Assembly: GCA_030512295.1 (NCBI GenBank)
Contig: JAULSR010000005.1
Coordinates: 2,418,001-2,482,000 of the forward strand
Source of the DNA: Bombardia bombarda
Lineage: Eukaryota > Ascomycota > Sordariomycetes > Sordariales > Lasiosphaeriaceae
DNA length: 64,000 nucleotides
Reading direction: 5' to 3'
The position numbers and the translations under genes were made by a program. Below the pieces are notes generated by a model. That model was not told the origin of the DNA. It saw only the letters and a list, made by a program, of their open reading frames with translations, and did not search any database. Shown here piece by piece: positions 10,296 to 22,400 of this stretch (positions are counted from its first letter, which is position 1; the number at the start of each line of letters is the position of its first letter).

Positions 10296-11206
10296 AGTAG
10301 TAATAATTCAATGATAGCGTACATGTTTTTGATGTTTGTCACGGAAGGAATATAAAGGTACGATTGGTCGGTTTCTCTTTTTCGGTGTTTGGAAGGGCGC
10401 ATGTACGGACAAACAAATCATAACACGCCGAAGAATTGAGGTTCAACACTTGGGATCAACATTATGTCCTCGTTCATGCCCCCTATTAAAGGCATTAAGC
10501 CCACATACCCCATCCAGTACCAATTATCCCCGTTCTACACCCAGTACAGAAGCAGACAGACAACTTCCCACTCCACGGGAGAAGGACGAAGACCGAGACC
10601 GGCAAGGAAAAAAGGAAGAGAAACGCACAAGACGTCTATTTCGACCCCACTCCACCCAACCATATATAGGTATGTATGTATGCCAAATTCTGGTACGCAT
10701 AATGAAGACAAAGTAGATATATAAACAACCGGACCCGCCCGCCCCAGTGTACAATGTGTATCTGTGAATAAACCACACCTGCCTATCCGGCCAGGAGCCA
10801 GACTGGCCAGCCAAGCAATCTCAAGCCAAACATATCGAAACATCCCCCACCAATAAATAGTATAAATAAATAGTTAAGAAGAGGGTTATCAAACAAGACA
10901 AGGAGATATTCGGGAAAAAAAACCGGTCTGCCCATTAGATAAAAAAAGATGAGTCTGCGACTTTGCATCTTTGAGAACCAAAAAGAAAATAAAGGTCCAA
11001 AAACTACATGAACAGAATGCGCCGCATGTGTGTGCGTCACATCACACCCACATGCAGTACACATAGGTATCATCAAGAAGGAAACCAAGCCGCCACAACA
11101 TTAACTCCAGTGTGTATAACAAGCCCAGCCCAGCCCCCTTCTTGGATGGATATCCTCCTCGTCCCGCCTCATATGCATTATTCAACATCCATGACGCATG
11201 GTCTCC
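10296..11206. other. Convergent spacer between PEX10 and LYAR-like gene
   Basis: About 0.9 kb holding the 3' ends of two convergent genes. It is AT-richer than the flanking exons, with A-rich stretches near 10910-10960. The small open frames on both strands show no family similarity that I recognise. Confidence 0.45.
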
Positions 11207-13140
11207 TTAAACGCAGAACAGAACAATCTCGCCCCGCTCATTCCTCTTCATCCGCAACGACCGCCACAGCTCCTTCTCTTCCATTAGTTTGCTTACACTA
11301 GTGGACGAAGATCCGTTGCGCTCGCGGTGGAAGCGTTTGAGTGCCTTGTTCATGCTGCAGCCTCGTTCGCTTTCGGGACCCTTGTTCACAAAGCTGAGGA
11401 AGTGCTCGGCGCGCGGCTTAAATATCACCATCTCGCCGCTGCCCTGCTTGACATCTTTCGATCCAGGTGTGTATTCGAGAAGCTTCTGCTCCTTGGGTGC
11501 CTCGAGCCGCTTCCGGCTCTTCTTCTTAATCGACCCGGATGACGTAGTTGTTGTCCGCTTTGTTTTTTTTGTCTTGGTCTTGGAGCCGGAGGCAATCATA
11601 GCCATCAAACTGTTGCCGATTGAATCAGTTTTGCTAGACTTGGAATGCTTCGACTTGGACTTCTTCAGGGGGCTGGCAGGTGTCTCTGCGACGTCGCCGC
11701 CCGAGTAGTCGGGGGATGGCGGGAAGACGGCGGGTCTGCTCATCATGCGGTTAAGACCGCCGGTCAACCCTGAGTGCATGACCGGAGGCGCATCCGTCAT
11801 GACCTGATCCGTCTCGACATGGAGTCTCTTGCGCTTCTTATCCGACTTCCTCGCATCCTTCTCCGCATCTCTCAACTTCTTCCGCATGGACTTGGGTGCA
11901 GGCGTCTCGAAGTTGGACACAGGTACTGGACCGCTGCCATATTGAACCATGGCATCATCATCCATGCTGTCCTCCGCGTCTAACAAGGCCTCACGGTCGA
12001 AACGAACCAGTTGTGTTTCCTCGTTTTGCTGGGCGGCCGGGGTTATTGTCGGAAGAGAAACATGAGATGCTGTTGGTGTTGCATTGGCGACAAGAAAGTC
12101 GAAGACATTGACGGGCTCCTCAACGGCCGAAGGAGGAGTAGGCGCCTCTGGGAGGTGGTCGACGGGGGACCGATCATCGTCGTCGCTGTTATTTTCGTAC
12201 TTGCGCCACGACTCATACTCTTCCGCAACGTCTTCAACGTATGCTGGCTGGGCCATGGCGGGGGGTGGTGCTGCTGCGGGAGTGTTGTTTCCAAACGGCG
12301 CTGTCTTTGCCTTCTTGTTTCTGTAGAGAGCACCTTGATACTTTTGGTCTTCACTCATACAACTCTGAACGTGGATCAGTAGGATAACAAGACGCCATTG
12401 GTGAATGGGACTCGTACCGTATGGTTGCGATATTCCGTGCCGGGGAAGTGAACCATGCAATCAATGCAGGTAAAGGTAGCACCTCGACAACGGTTTCGAT
12501 GTGGGTCGAGCTTCTTCTTGGTGAAGATGTCGCCGCACGACTGTGGATATCAAGACAATGTTGGTTAGATTATACAAGAACTTTGAATATAGAATACAGC
12601 GAAGCACAATTGGATGTCCGGGGGGGAAGAAGCGAAGATAAGACGGATGGTCTCGCGTGGTAGTGGGGAGGAAACAAGAAGGGAGTGCGACAGGAGACCA
12701 AGCCAAAGGAGGATCAGCCTAATCAGATGGGGAGGGGGGTGTATAGAAAGGGAAGGAGGGGTGGTGTGCGAGGATGCTGGTTACTGGCCCGCTGGTGGTA
12801 GCCGTAGAGGTGGTGGTGTGTGGTGTGCGGGAATGCGTGTGTGATGTCAGTTAGATTGCGCTACTGAGGCGCAGGGGTGTGGGAAGAAGGGGTGAGACCC
12901 GACAGGGAGGGGGTAGACATTGGCGTCAGGAGCTGATTGAATCCACTTAGAGGGGTGATGTTGACGAAGCGGGAGGCGAAGGAGGGAGGCGGATCGATCA
13001 AGGACGATGGCGAGATAGTACTGAATAAGGTGGGTAGTGGGTAGTGGGAACCCGAGGGACGGGTTGTCGCCGGGGAGGATGGCGGACAGCATGATGGAAT
13101 AGATGAATGACAATATTACCTCACACGAGAAGGAAACCAT
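11207..13140 (-). CDS. LYAR-type C2HC zinc-finger nucleolar protein
   Basis: A 433-residue protein spliced from 13140-13120, 12540-12418 and 12364-11207. The joined N-terminus reads MVSFSCE|SCGDIFTKKK, then CRGATFTCIDC and HTSCMSEDQKYQ, which matches the paired zinc fingers and the ISEDQKY block of LYAR (cell-growth-regulating nucleolar protein). The rest is disordered, with Lys-rich nuclear-localisation-like segments (KKSKSKHSK, KKKSRKR) and a conserved C-terminal stretch with FHRERNGSS. LYAR-family proteins act in the nucleolus in rRNA processing and ribosome production. The first coding exon is only 21 nt and is separated from the second by a 579-nt intron, so the first two zinc-binding Cys (C6 and C9) are encoded on different exons; without that exon the finger would be incomplete. 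This long intron is the least certain part of the model. Confidence 0.82.
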
Positions 13141-15320
13141 GTTTGCTGGAGTGCCGGGCGGTGGTGGTGTTGTTGGTGGTGGGAACTGCTAGATGTTCCA
13201 ATTGGCGCGCAGGATGCACGAACTGGAGCGGGTAGGTATGTAGCCAAGGCTAAGGTAGGTAGGTGGTTTGTTGTTGATGGTCGGTTGGCTGCGCGCGCTA
13301 TGGACCGATGTTTGGTGCAGGTTTGCCCGATCTGCCAGGATGCCAAGTCGGCGGTTGCGTCTGACTGGATGGATGTGAGGATGCGATGCCGCCTGTCCAA
13401 TGTTGACGAATCGTTTTTAGACCGGAGCAGAGGGGGCGAGACTGAGGTTTTGCCCGGATTCTTAGTAAAAAAGGCACAGCGCATAAAAGTGTTCCAGAGA
13501 AAGAAGATTCGAAAATAGTGGATAGAGAACCACGGGCTCGGAAGTGGAGTCGTGGATAGGCTCGTTAGGATAGGGCGTCTATGTCTAATACGAACAGACG
13601 GCGGCCGAGAGGCGTTTGATTCTTGAGACTGAAAGGGGCAATGAGGCCTGGGGCTGAAGTTCGGACGCTTGACCTACCTAGTTTTCAACAGAGTGTGTAT
13701 GGATGTAGGCTGCTGCTGCTTTTTGGGGGTGGGCATGGAGGTACTATAAGGGTCAAAATAAATCGTGGTTGCTCTGGAATCCGGATGCGAGCATAAATAA
13801 CACGGCCCCTTTACAGTCAAGGATTGTCGCCTGGGCCCAGAATGGAATTCAGTGCCTCGCGAGTTTTTGTGTGTGCGGCGACGGGAGAGGAGATTTTTCA
13901 TGGAAAGGAGGCAGTCCGGGTGAAGTTTGGCTGGATTTGGGCCTTGATGCGTTGTTAGCTCTGTACTTTGCCCATTGCTGGGTCCCTTAGGTCCCTCAGG
14001 TCCCTCAGGTCCCTCCATCCTCCCTTGGACGCTGGATGCTGGACGCTGGACCGCTGGGCCACTATTCCACCATTGCGGAACAGTGAGCGGAGCAGCCCGT
14101 CGCTCCCGACTCGCGAATCAGGCCATCCGCATTAGCTCTAGCGGCTTACCTATCCGCCCTGTCACGCTGCGACCCCGGGAGTGCGAGCACTGAGCGCTGA
14201 GGCACTTCAAGCACTGTGATGGACAGCCGCTGAAGGAGGCATGCATCCTGACACGAAACCCGTGTGAAGCGCGTCCATGGTTGGTCAGGAGACTCCCCGG
14301 GCGCGTTTCAATTCATTTAAAAAAAGAAGCCAATCCAATACCGGCAGCCACGCCCTACACTGACGTCTGGAGTGGATGCAGCACCGTCACCTTTGGTCAC
14401 CCCATGATGACGCCCTGGAGCATGGCAGCTGACAGCCGTAGAGGAGGTGGATAGTTGCAATCTGACTGGGAATGAGACAACATTGAAGGTCCATTCTGCC
14501 ATGTGATGGATGATGGACAGGTGAAGATAATAATGACCTGGGAAGGGATGGGGGAGGCCGCGATACTGAAGTGATACCGTGCTTGGACACCAGCTTTCCA
14601 GGGGAGCTTGAACGGGATACCTTAGGTAGTTAGGTAGTCCAGGAACCTCGTGCACTAAAACTCTAGGCAGGGCGAGTTGAGTTCTTCCATCTAGAGCCTG
14701 CGGAGGGCTCGGTTAGATACTCCTTTGGCTGAAAATCTGCAACTTGGAATGGTACCACGTAAGATAAAGCGTGTTTATGGCCTTCTCTGAACGACGCACG
14801 CCAAAGGGTGCCAGAGCTCCAGAGACACGTAAATAATGTCTCTTCTCCTGTTTCAGGACTGGCTTGGACATCTTCCGGCCAAATGGTCCGCATTGAGGTG
14901 CATGAATAGAGCGGGAAGCTCCAATGCGGGAGAGAGGCCCATGGTGGGGCACTGGTGATCTCTATCCTTATCGATAGCCCCTACGATATCGGCCCCCTAC
15001 CTTAATCGGCCCCTACCGCTGGTGAAGGAATCCAAGGTCTGGAGAGCTGAAGGGAGACTGTGGAGGGTATGCTGTCAAGTTGATATAACAACCTGGAGGT
15101 CATAATAAATGAACACAGGGCTTGTCTTTGATGAGAACCTATAGCTCAACCACCTCGATGAACCATCATGCCGTGGTAGCATCAGGTATCCACAAAACGA
15201 AGCTCCTACCTGTGCGATAAGGGGCCACAGCTCTGAGATGGAAGCTTTATCCGGCCGCTCATTGGGCCCAAAGGATCATTCCAGAATCTTGATCGAAGGC
15301 CAACTTGATTAGCCAGCAAT
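13141..15320. other. 2.2 kb spacer without a supported gene
   Basis: This holds the LYAR-gene promoter and the 3' end of the kinase gene. Open frames are short, lack family similarity and are probably chance. Small direct repeats are seen at 13980-14018 (GGTCCCTCA-type 9-mers) and 14030-14057 (GCTGGATGCTGGACGCTGGA). GGTAGGT and CCTACCTA motifs occur at 13231-13265, 13672-13681 and 14620-14640. A long leader or noncoding transcript cannot be excluded. Confidence 0.4.
13980..14018 (+). repeat. Short direct repeat of GGTCCCTCA type
   Basis: Four near-identical 9-bp units (GGTCCCTTA, GGTCCCTCA, GGTCCCTCA, GGTCCCTCC) lie head to tail. The function is unknown; it looks like local slippage. Confidence 0.8.
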
Positions 15321-15896
15321 CTACTTCAAGATATAGTCTCGGAGCATCTCTATATTTCCCGTCGAGTCCACAACAACAACATTGTCTTTTGGGCGGCACG
15401 GATGCTCAATCCAACTTTTAAAGAGAGCGCGATGGTCTTGGCCTCTGAGGCTACGACCGCCATGTGCAGCAGCGGCAGAGGGAGGATGGTCAACGCCGGT
15501 CCGCTGGCTTGTCATCGGGTCTCGGGCGCGCAGCCGTTTATCCAACAGATCGACGTCTTCGACCTTGCACTCAACGTACCAGTAGGTGTAACCGTATTGT
15601 TTGGCATATGCAGTTCCTTGGTCGAGAACCTCTGGGAAGTTGCAGGTGCTGTCGATGATGACGCTGAAGCCTTGCTTCATTATGTCTTGGGCGAGCGTCC
15701 ACTGCAGGTCGTAGGCAAGCTTTGCAGCCTGGTCGAACGGAAGGCTGAATTCGAGCAAAGCGGACCTGAGGACGTCGTGGTCGATGACCACGCCGTTGAT
15801 GGCGCTTCTAAGCAGCTTTGCCATGGTGCTCTTTCCAGAGCCCGGTGCACCCGACATCTGGATGAAGAGCTTGGATGGCGTCTTTAGCGTGGACAT
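15321..15896 (-). CDS. Small P-loop kinase/ATPase of the AAA_33 type
   Basis: A single-exon gene encoding 191 residues from Met 15896 (MSTLKTPSKLF). A Walker A motif GAPGSGKST spans residues 16-24. It is followed by a short helix, an IDHDVLRS block, a hydrophobic strand IIDSTCNF resembling Walker B plus a base-binding Asp, and an Arg-rich lid (DKRLRARDPMTSQR). This is the layout of single-domain kinases related to chloramphenicol phosphotransferase, zeta-type kinases and polynucleotide kinase, which phosphorylate small molecules or nucleic-acid ends. The true substrate cannot be told from sequence. The frame is open 62 codons further upstream to a Met at 16082; that extension could be a targeting peptide but looks like leader sequence. 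Divergent from the BEM46 gene, with about 0.7 kb between them. Confidence 0.75.
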   Translation of the reverse strand: MSTLKTPSKLFIQMSGAPGSGKSTMAKLLRSAINGVVIDHDVLRSALLEFSLPFDQAAKLAYDLQWTLAQDIMKQGFSVIIDSTCNFPEVLDQGTAYAKQYGYTYWYVECKVEDVDLLDKRLRARDPMTSQRTGVDHPPSAAAAHGGRSLRGQDHRALFKSWIEHPCRPKDNVVVVDSTGNIEMLRDYILK

Positions 15897-16585
15897 CACA
15901 AGAGGGTTATCTGCTGTTGCGCGTCCACGGGTTGATTGGGATCCAAGGAAGGAAGCTCGGCCGAGGCCACCCACCTGGCAAGCAAGGTAAGGCGTGCAAG
16001 GTGCAAGGTGCCAGAAAAGGCTGATCTGGGGTCGGACAGACCAAAGGCGAGACCTGGACATTACATCACCATGCTGGTTCATGCATTCCAGATTTCCAGT
16101 CCATTGCCCAACAGATGGATCGTGAACGGTGCAGGGCGGTCAATGCGGTTCTTCATTTACTTGATCTCTAACCTATCAGTCTAGACTGTTCCCCTGAATG
16201 CACCATAGTCTAGCGAGCCTAGCCCCCTAGCTCATCTACCTACCGACACTGCCTAGGCGCTACCTACCAGTTACCACCACCACTGCAGGAAAACAACAAA
16301 CAGATTGCAGGTTGCAGGCAGCAGCACCTAGCAATCCTACCTCTAGGCAGGTAGCTAAGGTTTCGGTTCAGACCTGATCCAGCGATTTACTACGTTGCCG
16401 ACACGTGGATTCGGCGTATGATTTGGAAGTCGACTGACTGCCTTACCCTACCTACCTAGGCATCTGGTCCAGCTGAGGTACGGATACAGATCAGAATTTC
16501 AGATTGCATGCCGTCTAGCCACGGCCCCGCCTCCACTCAAATAACATTAAATTTGATACCGCCATTTCCGCCGTGTCGATTGACC
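15897..16585. promoter_or_regulatory. Divergent promoter region, kinase / BEM46
   Basis: About 0.7 kb dense in the TACCTA/TAGGTA motif family: several copies lie at 16234-16265, 16338-16358 and 16441-16462 (CCTACCTACCTAGGCA). No gene is supported in it. Confidence 0.55.
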
Positions 16586-17804
16586 ATGTCGTCCCCGGCG
16601 CCCCCCAGCACCAGCAATTCCTTCCTGGAGCAGACTGTGTCTCTGATGAGCAGCGTCGCAGGCTACTTGCGGCTGCCCGCCATCGCCTCAACTGTCAGTT
16701 GATGACCCGATACCTGCACTTTTCCCAGTGGCTGCAACGCCAGCCGCGCCGGCTGGCCAAGGGGGCAAGTTGTTGTTGTTGTTGTTGTTGTTGTGTAGAG
16801 TCGGCGTCTCTCTTGACACTAGCTAACTTTTTTCCTCTTTGGTTTGGCTGGTCATAGGGTGCTGCTGCCGTCCTCACGAGCCTGCTCTACTTCAAGCAAA
16901 AGGCCCTCATCTATCCCTCCCACATACCCGCCAACTCGCGCACCGACCTGCCCCGCCCCAGCCAGTTCCGCATCAAGGACTACGAGGAACTCATAATCCC
17001 GACCAACGATGGCGAGAAGCTCTCGGCCTTCTACATTCGCGGCCCCCGTGGCGGACCCAACTCCAACGTAACCGTCATCATGTTCCACGGCAACGCGGGC
17101 AACATCGGCCACCGCCTGCCCATCGCCCGCACACTCATCGAGTCCACTGGCTGCAACGTCTTCATGCTCGAGTACCGCGGCTACGGCATCTCCACCGGCG
17201 AGCCCGACGAGACGGGCCTCAATATCGACGCCCAGACCGGACTCGACTACCTGCGTGACCGGGCCGAGACGCGCGACCACAAGCTGCTCGTCTACGGCCA
17301 GAGCCTCGGCGGCGCCGTCAGCGTCAAGCTCGTGGCTAAGAACCAGAACCGGGGAGACATTTACGGCTTGATACTCGAGAATACCTTCCTCAGCATGCGG
17401 AAGTTGATCCCCAGCATTATCCCGCCCGCCAAATACTTTGCCGTGCTGTGCCACCAGGTCTGGGCCACCGACACTCTGATTGCCAGCATCAAGGTGCCCA
17501 TCCTGTTCTTGAGTGGGCTGCAGGACGAGATTGTGCCGTAAGTGTGCATGTCTCAACGCCATCATCATTCTTCCCTTTTGCCCTTCACATCAACACACAT
17601 TAGACACCTGACTTATATTTTAAATCTAGCCCAATTCACATGAAACGCCTCCACGACATGGCCACGACATCATTAAAGATCTGGAAGCCCTTCCCTGGCG
17701 GTGACCACAACTCCAGCGTGCTGGAGGAGGGCTATTTCGACGCAATTGCCGACTTTGTAGGCACGGCCACAGGCCAGCCCACCTACAAGAAAGAGACGTC
17801 ATGA
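16586..17804 (+). CDS. BEM46/ABHD13-family alpha/beta hydrolase
   Basis: A 320-residue serine hydrolase, spliced from 16586-16693, 16858-17537 and 17630-17804. An N-terminal hydrophobic segment that crosses the first junction (LPAIAST|GAAAVLTSLLYF) makes a signal anchor, followed by the family block KQKALIYPSHIP. The catalytic triad is visible: Ser185 in GQSLGG, Asp259 in LQDEIVPP and His289 in GGDHNS; the oxyanion block is FHGNAGN. BEM46 proteins of filamentous fungi lie in the ER/plasma-membrane system and affect ascospore germination and polarity; the substrate is unknown. Intron 1 carries a TTG repeat (about 16769-16791) and opens with an in-frame stop just inside the donor, so retention would truncate the protein at 38 residues. 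The last exon gives the His, so the 3-exon model is needed for activity. Confidence 0.92.
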
Positions 17805-19426
17805 TTTACTACTAGAACCACTCGAACGATAACTAGATGTGTTTTGTGTTACATAGATGGAGAGAGAAATGGGTTATCAGTAGCGCCAGTTGAAAGAAAT
17901 TGGCTTGCTACTCGGACCCCCCTTCCGGGGAGCGTATAGATATATCAATCATGATAGGGATATGGATGGGCCCTACTTAACACCCCGGTGTATATTTCTA
18001 TTTTTCTTATCTTTGTTAATGTGGTTCTTGGACGGGGCTAAAAGAGAAACCCATGATGTCTTTTTCCCCCATCCCCACTAGGTCGAGATCATTATGCATT
18101 GATACCCTCTAGTCTGTTTCGTCATCTTCTGATAGCGAACTACCTAATGAAATGCCTGAAACAAAACGTTGCCTTATATATCACTTTGACATTTTAGCCC
18201 GGTCAACACCTGAGAAGGAGGTGGTAATGGCCATAAAAGATGAGGGAAAGTAGGTGTAAATGTGAGCCGAGGGAGGCACATAAAGCTGGCCACGAGATGA
18301 TTATTAGTGAAATTAGGTCTGCTTCTCTATGATTACTGAGGTGAAATAATAGAACACGTCGGATACCTCCCATATAGCCAAGGGGAGGAGAGAGAAGGAG
18401 GAAAGAGGCAATATCATCAAATGGGCGTTCATATGCCAATCTACCTATCCATACAGCATATATCTAACATATAGAATTCGATTGGCCAATTGTTATATTC
18501 ATACAGCTCAATATGCTATTTGGGGCATTTCGTTCAGTTGATACAGCCAACGTTTACAACCGCAACAGTTACTCGGTGGAAGTGAACCATAACTGGTATC
18601 CTGATTGTCATTCGCAGATAAGAGCACACGTACACATACCATCACACTAAAGCGAGCCGTTGCTAGGTAACACTCTCAACGATTCCCTTATTGACTCTGT
18701 ACTGCGTAACAGCTGCCTACCTTAGGTAAAGTGTTTTACCTAGCAACCTACCACTGTATTAAATTAGGTATCTGTCCTATCTTCTGGTTGCTTGTTAACA
18801 GTTGACGGTTGTCAATTATCAAGTGCCGGTTGCCGGCCTTCTACCTTTGCCACCTCACCTCTCCCGGCCTCATGTGGTGTGTGCATACATAAGCGAAAAC
18901 GCCTCGAAAACGTCTGCATCCACACATGGGAGGCAACGTGTATAACTAAAGAAAAACCATAAACAGCAGACATATCATGTGATGGTCACACTTCACCCCA
19001 AAAAAGCAAACATGAAGTTAATAACCTCGCAGGATAGAGAGAAAAGCTAGTGCGTGACTGATTTGTTCCGGGCTATTTCTTATTCAATAATATCATAGCT
19101 GTTCAAATACCGTTGGTTACGACGGGAGATGGGATGTTATCTAGATATTTACAACCTGTCGTTGTTGATTGGCTTGTGTATCCCGAGTCGGGATCCCGCT
19201 TGTCATGATAGACAACAAGAGGAGGGGGTGGCGAATAGGTACGACAAGAGAACACTAGCAATAGGGGGAGGGTAAGAATATAAAACGACAACAGGTACCA
19301 TACTGTATGGCTGAATTTGTCGATAACACCCTATATTGCGTGCCAAGGTACGTAGGTAGATGCTGTTGTGACTTATTAAGTTAGTAACCTACCACCCAAG
19401 TACCGGGTAACAATCAATCTTCCCTA
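17805..19426. other. 1.6 kb convergent spacer
   Basis: This lies between the 3' ends of the BEM46 gene and the NF-X1-type gene. It is AT-rich, with no open frame that I can support as coding. TACCTTAGGTA-like motifs occur at about 18717-18780 and GTAGGTAGA near 19353. Longer than expected for two 3' ends, it may hold degenerate sequence, but no transposon ends or terminal repeats were seen. Confidence 0.4.
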
Positions 19427-22400
19427 CTACGCCTCCGTAATAACAACGGGCTCCGTCTCGAATTCAAGGGTGAGGGCCAGGGCCGGAGTAGGCACGTCGT
19501 TCTCTGCTTCCACCAACACCTCCTCTGCTTCCTCTTCTATGCCTTCCCCCTGATCGCCCTCACCATGCACAGGAGAAGCCCCTTCCTCAACCTTCTCAGA
19601 CCTTTCCTCAGCCTCCTCGGCCCCTTCTTCAGCCTTCTCAACCCCCTCTCCACCATCACCATCACCACTACCACCACCACCACCATCTTCCTCATCTTCC
19701 AGCTTCTCCGCCGCAGCAAGCCAGTCCTCCTCAACCGGCTCCTCCTCTACCACCACCGGCTTCTTCTTCTTCAAAAGCGCCAAAAACGAGCGCGGGGCAC
19801 GCTGCTTAGCCACAGGTGCAGCAGCAGCAGCACTGGCCTTGCTCCCCGCTGCCCCAGGGCCTGGCCGCCGCCAAGAGCCACGGCTGGCGACAGCATTCCA
19901 CCCACCCGCGCCAGCAGCCATTTCACCTTCCTTCCGCGTGATATTGAGCGAAGAGTCCGCGTGACACGCAACCACACCGCCCGCGAGGCTGAGACGGGCC
20001 ACCGTCTTTGCAATAGTACGCCTCAGATCTTTAATGATTCTCTCCACTACCTGCGGCGTCGGCGCAGGTGATGTAGCAATGGAAGCCGCAGTTATCTTGG
20101 GCGTTGTCGTCTTGATAACGATCTCGTCCGACGGGAGGAAGCTGCTAGTGAAGGTCAAGGCGGGTCCAGAGCGAGCCGCGGCTGCCAGGTCCGCAGCGAG
20201 AGCCTGATCCACCTCTTCAAGTGTGAGCGCGAACCGCAGATCCGTGAGGAGAAACGCGTTCAGGGCTTGGCTCGGTTGATCAGCGATTGCGGTGGGTGGC
20301 CGAGCAGAAGATGCCGCGGCGCCAAGGCTCGCAGCTGTCTTTGCGACACGCAAGCACTGGGCCAGAGTCTTTCGCGGTGCAGATACAAATCGTGGCGTCT
20401 TGAAGATGCACACATGCCGGTGCGGCTCCGGATCCTGGCTCTCCGAGTCGAGGCCAAAGTCTTCGGCAAGCGAGTGCAAGAATGCCCGTTGTTGAGGCGG
20501 CATAGGCTTGAAGCGGAGGCGCTTCTCATCCGCAGCGGCGGCAAACACGCGGAACTCGCGTTCCTGTACTTGTGCCCAGTTGACGTTGTCACGGAATAGT
20601 TTGAGCGTCGCATCCGAGTATGGGACATGCTCGTCTGCGTGTGTCTCGAAGTCAATATTAAGAGCCTCAGCCAACCGACGGTTGCGTTGCAAGCGAGCGC
20701 AATCATCGTCGCATTTCAGAGTTGACTCCCGCTCAAGCGAAGGGTGGAGTTTCGTAGCCAGGCAGCGGACTTCCTGTTTCTTGTTCTGGCAAGGACAGGT
20801 GATGAAAGTCTTGGACTGGCAAGGCTTATCCTCTTTGCAAGCTACATTAAATTTTGTTAGAGCTAACCCCACAGAAACAGAAGTCAAAGAGTACTTTTCA
20901 CTTACGATATGGTGCGTGACATTGATCAGTGCAGGTATGCTCGCAAGACTTCCGGACCTTTCCACATGCCTGTGCGCAGTGCGAACCGGAGACACCGGCA
21001 TCCTCACATTGCCCCGGCCTGTGGCATGACTTCTTGCAGTAATGCGTCCTATGAATGTTAGCCGCGGAATAACCCAAAAACTGTTGGCTGAATTATTTAC
21101 TTACCCGCACTTGAGCTTCTTCCCACAAATCAACCCGCATCGGACTTCCTCAAACCAGCAAGGCTGATTCTTCAACATCTTCTTTCCACAAATACATGAC
21201 TTCTCCACCAAAAAGGGGCAATTGGGGCAAGCAACCTCCTCTGGGTGACACTGATGAGGAACACGGTCATGCCCACATGCCCGGGCCTTTCTGCACTGAA
21301 ACCGGCACTCTGGCGGCTTCGTACCGCATGGCTGGGGGGGCTGGAGCACGGTACGTCCGCAAGAGCAGCTGATCTCATCGAAAATGGCCTCCGGACACGA
21401 CGGGCATGGCCCCTTGTGACAAAGCTGCTGGCAGGTGTGCTTACCACACTTCAACTGGCGACCACAGACTTGAAGGCAGATGTGCTCCGCTTCGTAGTTT
21501 TCGATAGTGTTTCGTTTCTGCTTGCGTCTCTCGGCCGCCTTCTTCTCTCCCGGGCAGCAGTGCTCTCCGCACTCGTGTCGTCCACAGTTAAGCTGGGCCC
21601 TGCAGACACGGAAGCACCACGGATGGTCATCGTAGCCCCCAAGGCAAGAGGACTTCGATGTCACCCTTCCGCACCTGCAACTGACCTCAACGGTTTGTGT
21701 GCAAATCGCACAGGGGCCGTCGTGACATTTCTGTTGGCATTGGTGACCACAAACAAGAGTCTTGTTGCATGTCTCATCGCAGTGCGATACCGGGTCCTGG
21801 CAGGTCTGCCTGGGTTCCACGGGTAAGGACTCTAAGAGGGTCTTTCCGCAAGGGCAATGGGTGACAACATCAGGAGAAAAGGGGCAATGAGCCACCTCTT
21901 CGTCTTGCGGATGGCAAGCCTTCTGGCAAGCATGGATTCCGCAGTCAAACTTCCTGTCACACTCTTTTCCGCAACGGAAAGAGCCTTCAAACCACGGGTC
22001 TGCGAGCTCTGAAGCTGCATCATCCGGGTCCTGTGATGTCTGGAGCTGGCCGTAGCTGAACGACTCCAAAATATCGCCACGCCCATCGCAGGGGATTTCC
22101 TTTTGCTCTTTACCGCAGTAGCAGGTAGCTAATACGGGGATCTCGCAAGCCCCGCACAGGCCAGAATGACATGGCCGAGAGCAAGCGTGCTCGCCACACG
22201 GAAGCAGGTCACCGCAGATCTCCTTGCAGCTCCACCCCTTTCCATACTCAGTCTCGGTGCACCTTTTAGTTGTGATGTGCTTACCGCAGAAGCAGGTTTG
22301 CGTCGGGCCCATGAGCGTGCATGGTGGACAAGGTCCCGCATGACACATCAATGGGCACGGATGCGGGCATGTAGCGCGCACTTTCGAGCACGTCTGGCCG

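Noticed and set aside
16694..16857. Internal extra exon (WLQRQPRRLAKG) with a GC donor in the BEM46 gene
   Set aside because: Would need a 35-nt intron and interrupts the hydrophobic anchor; the single 164-nt intron gives a clean membrane segment in phase.
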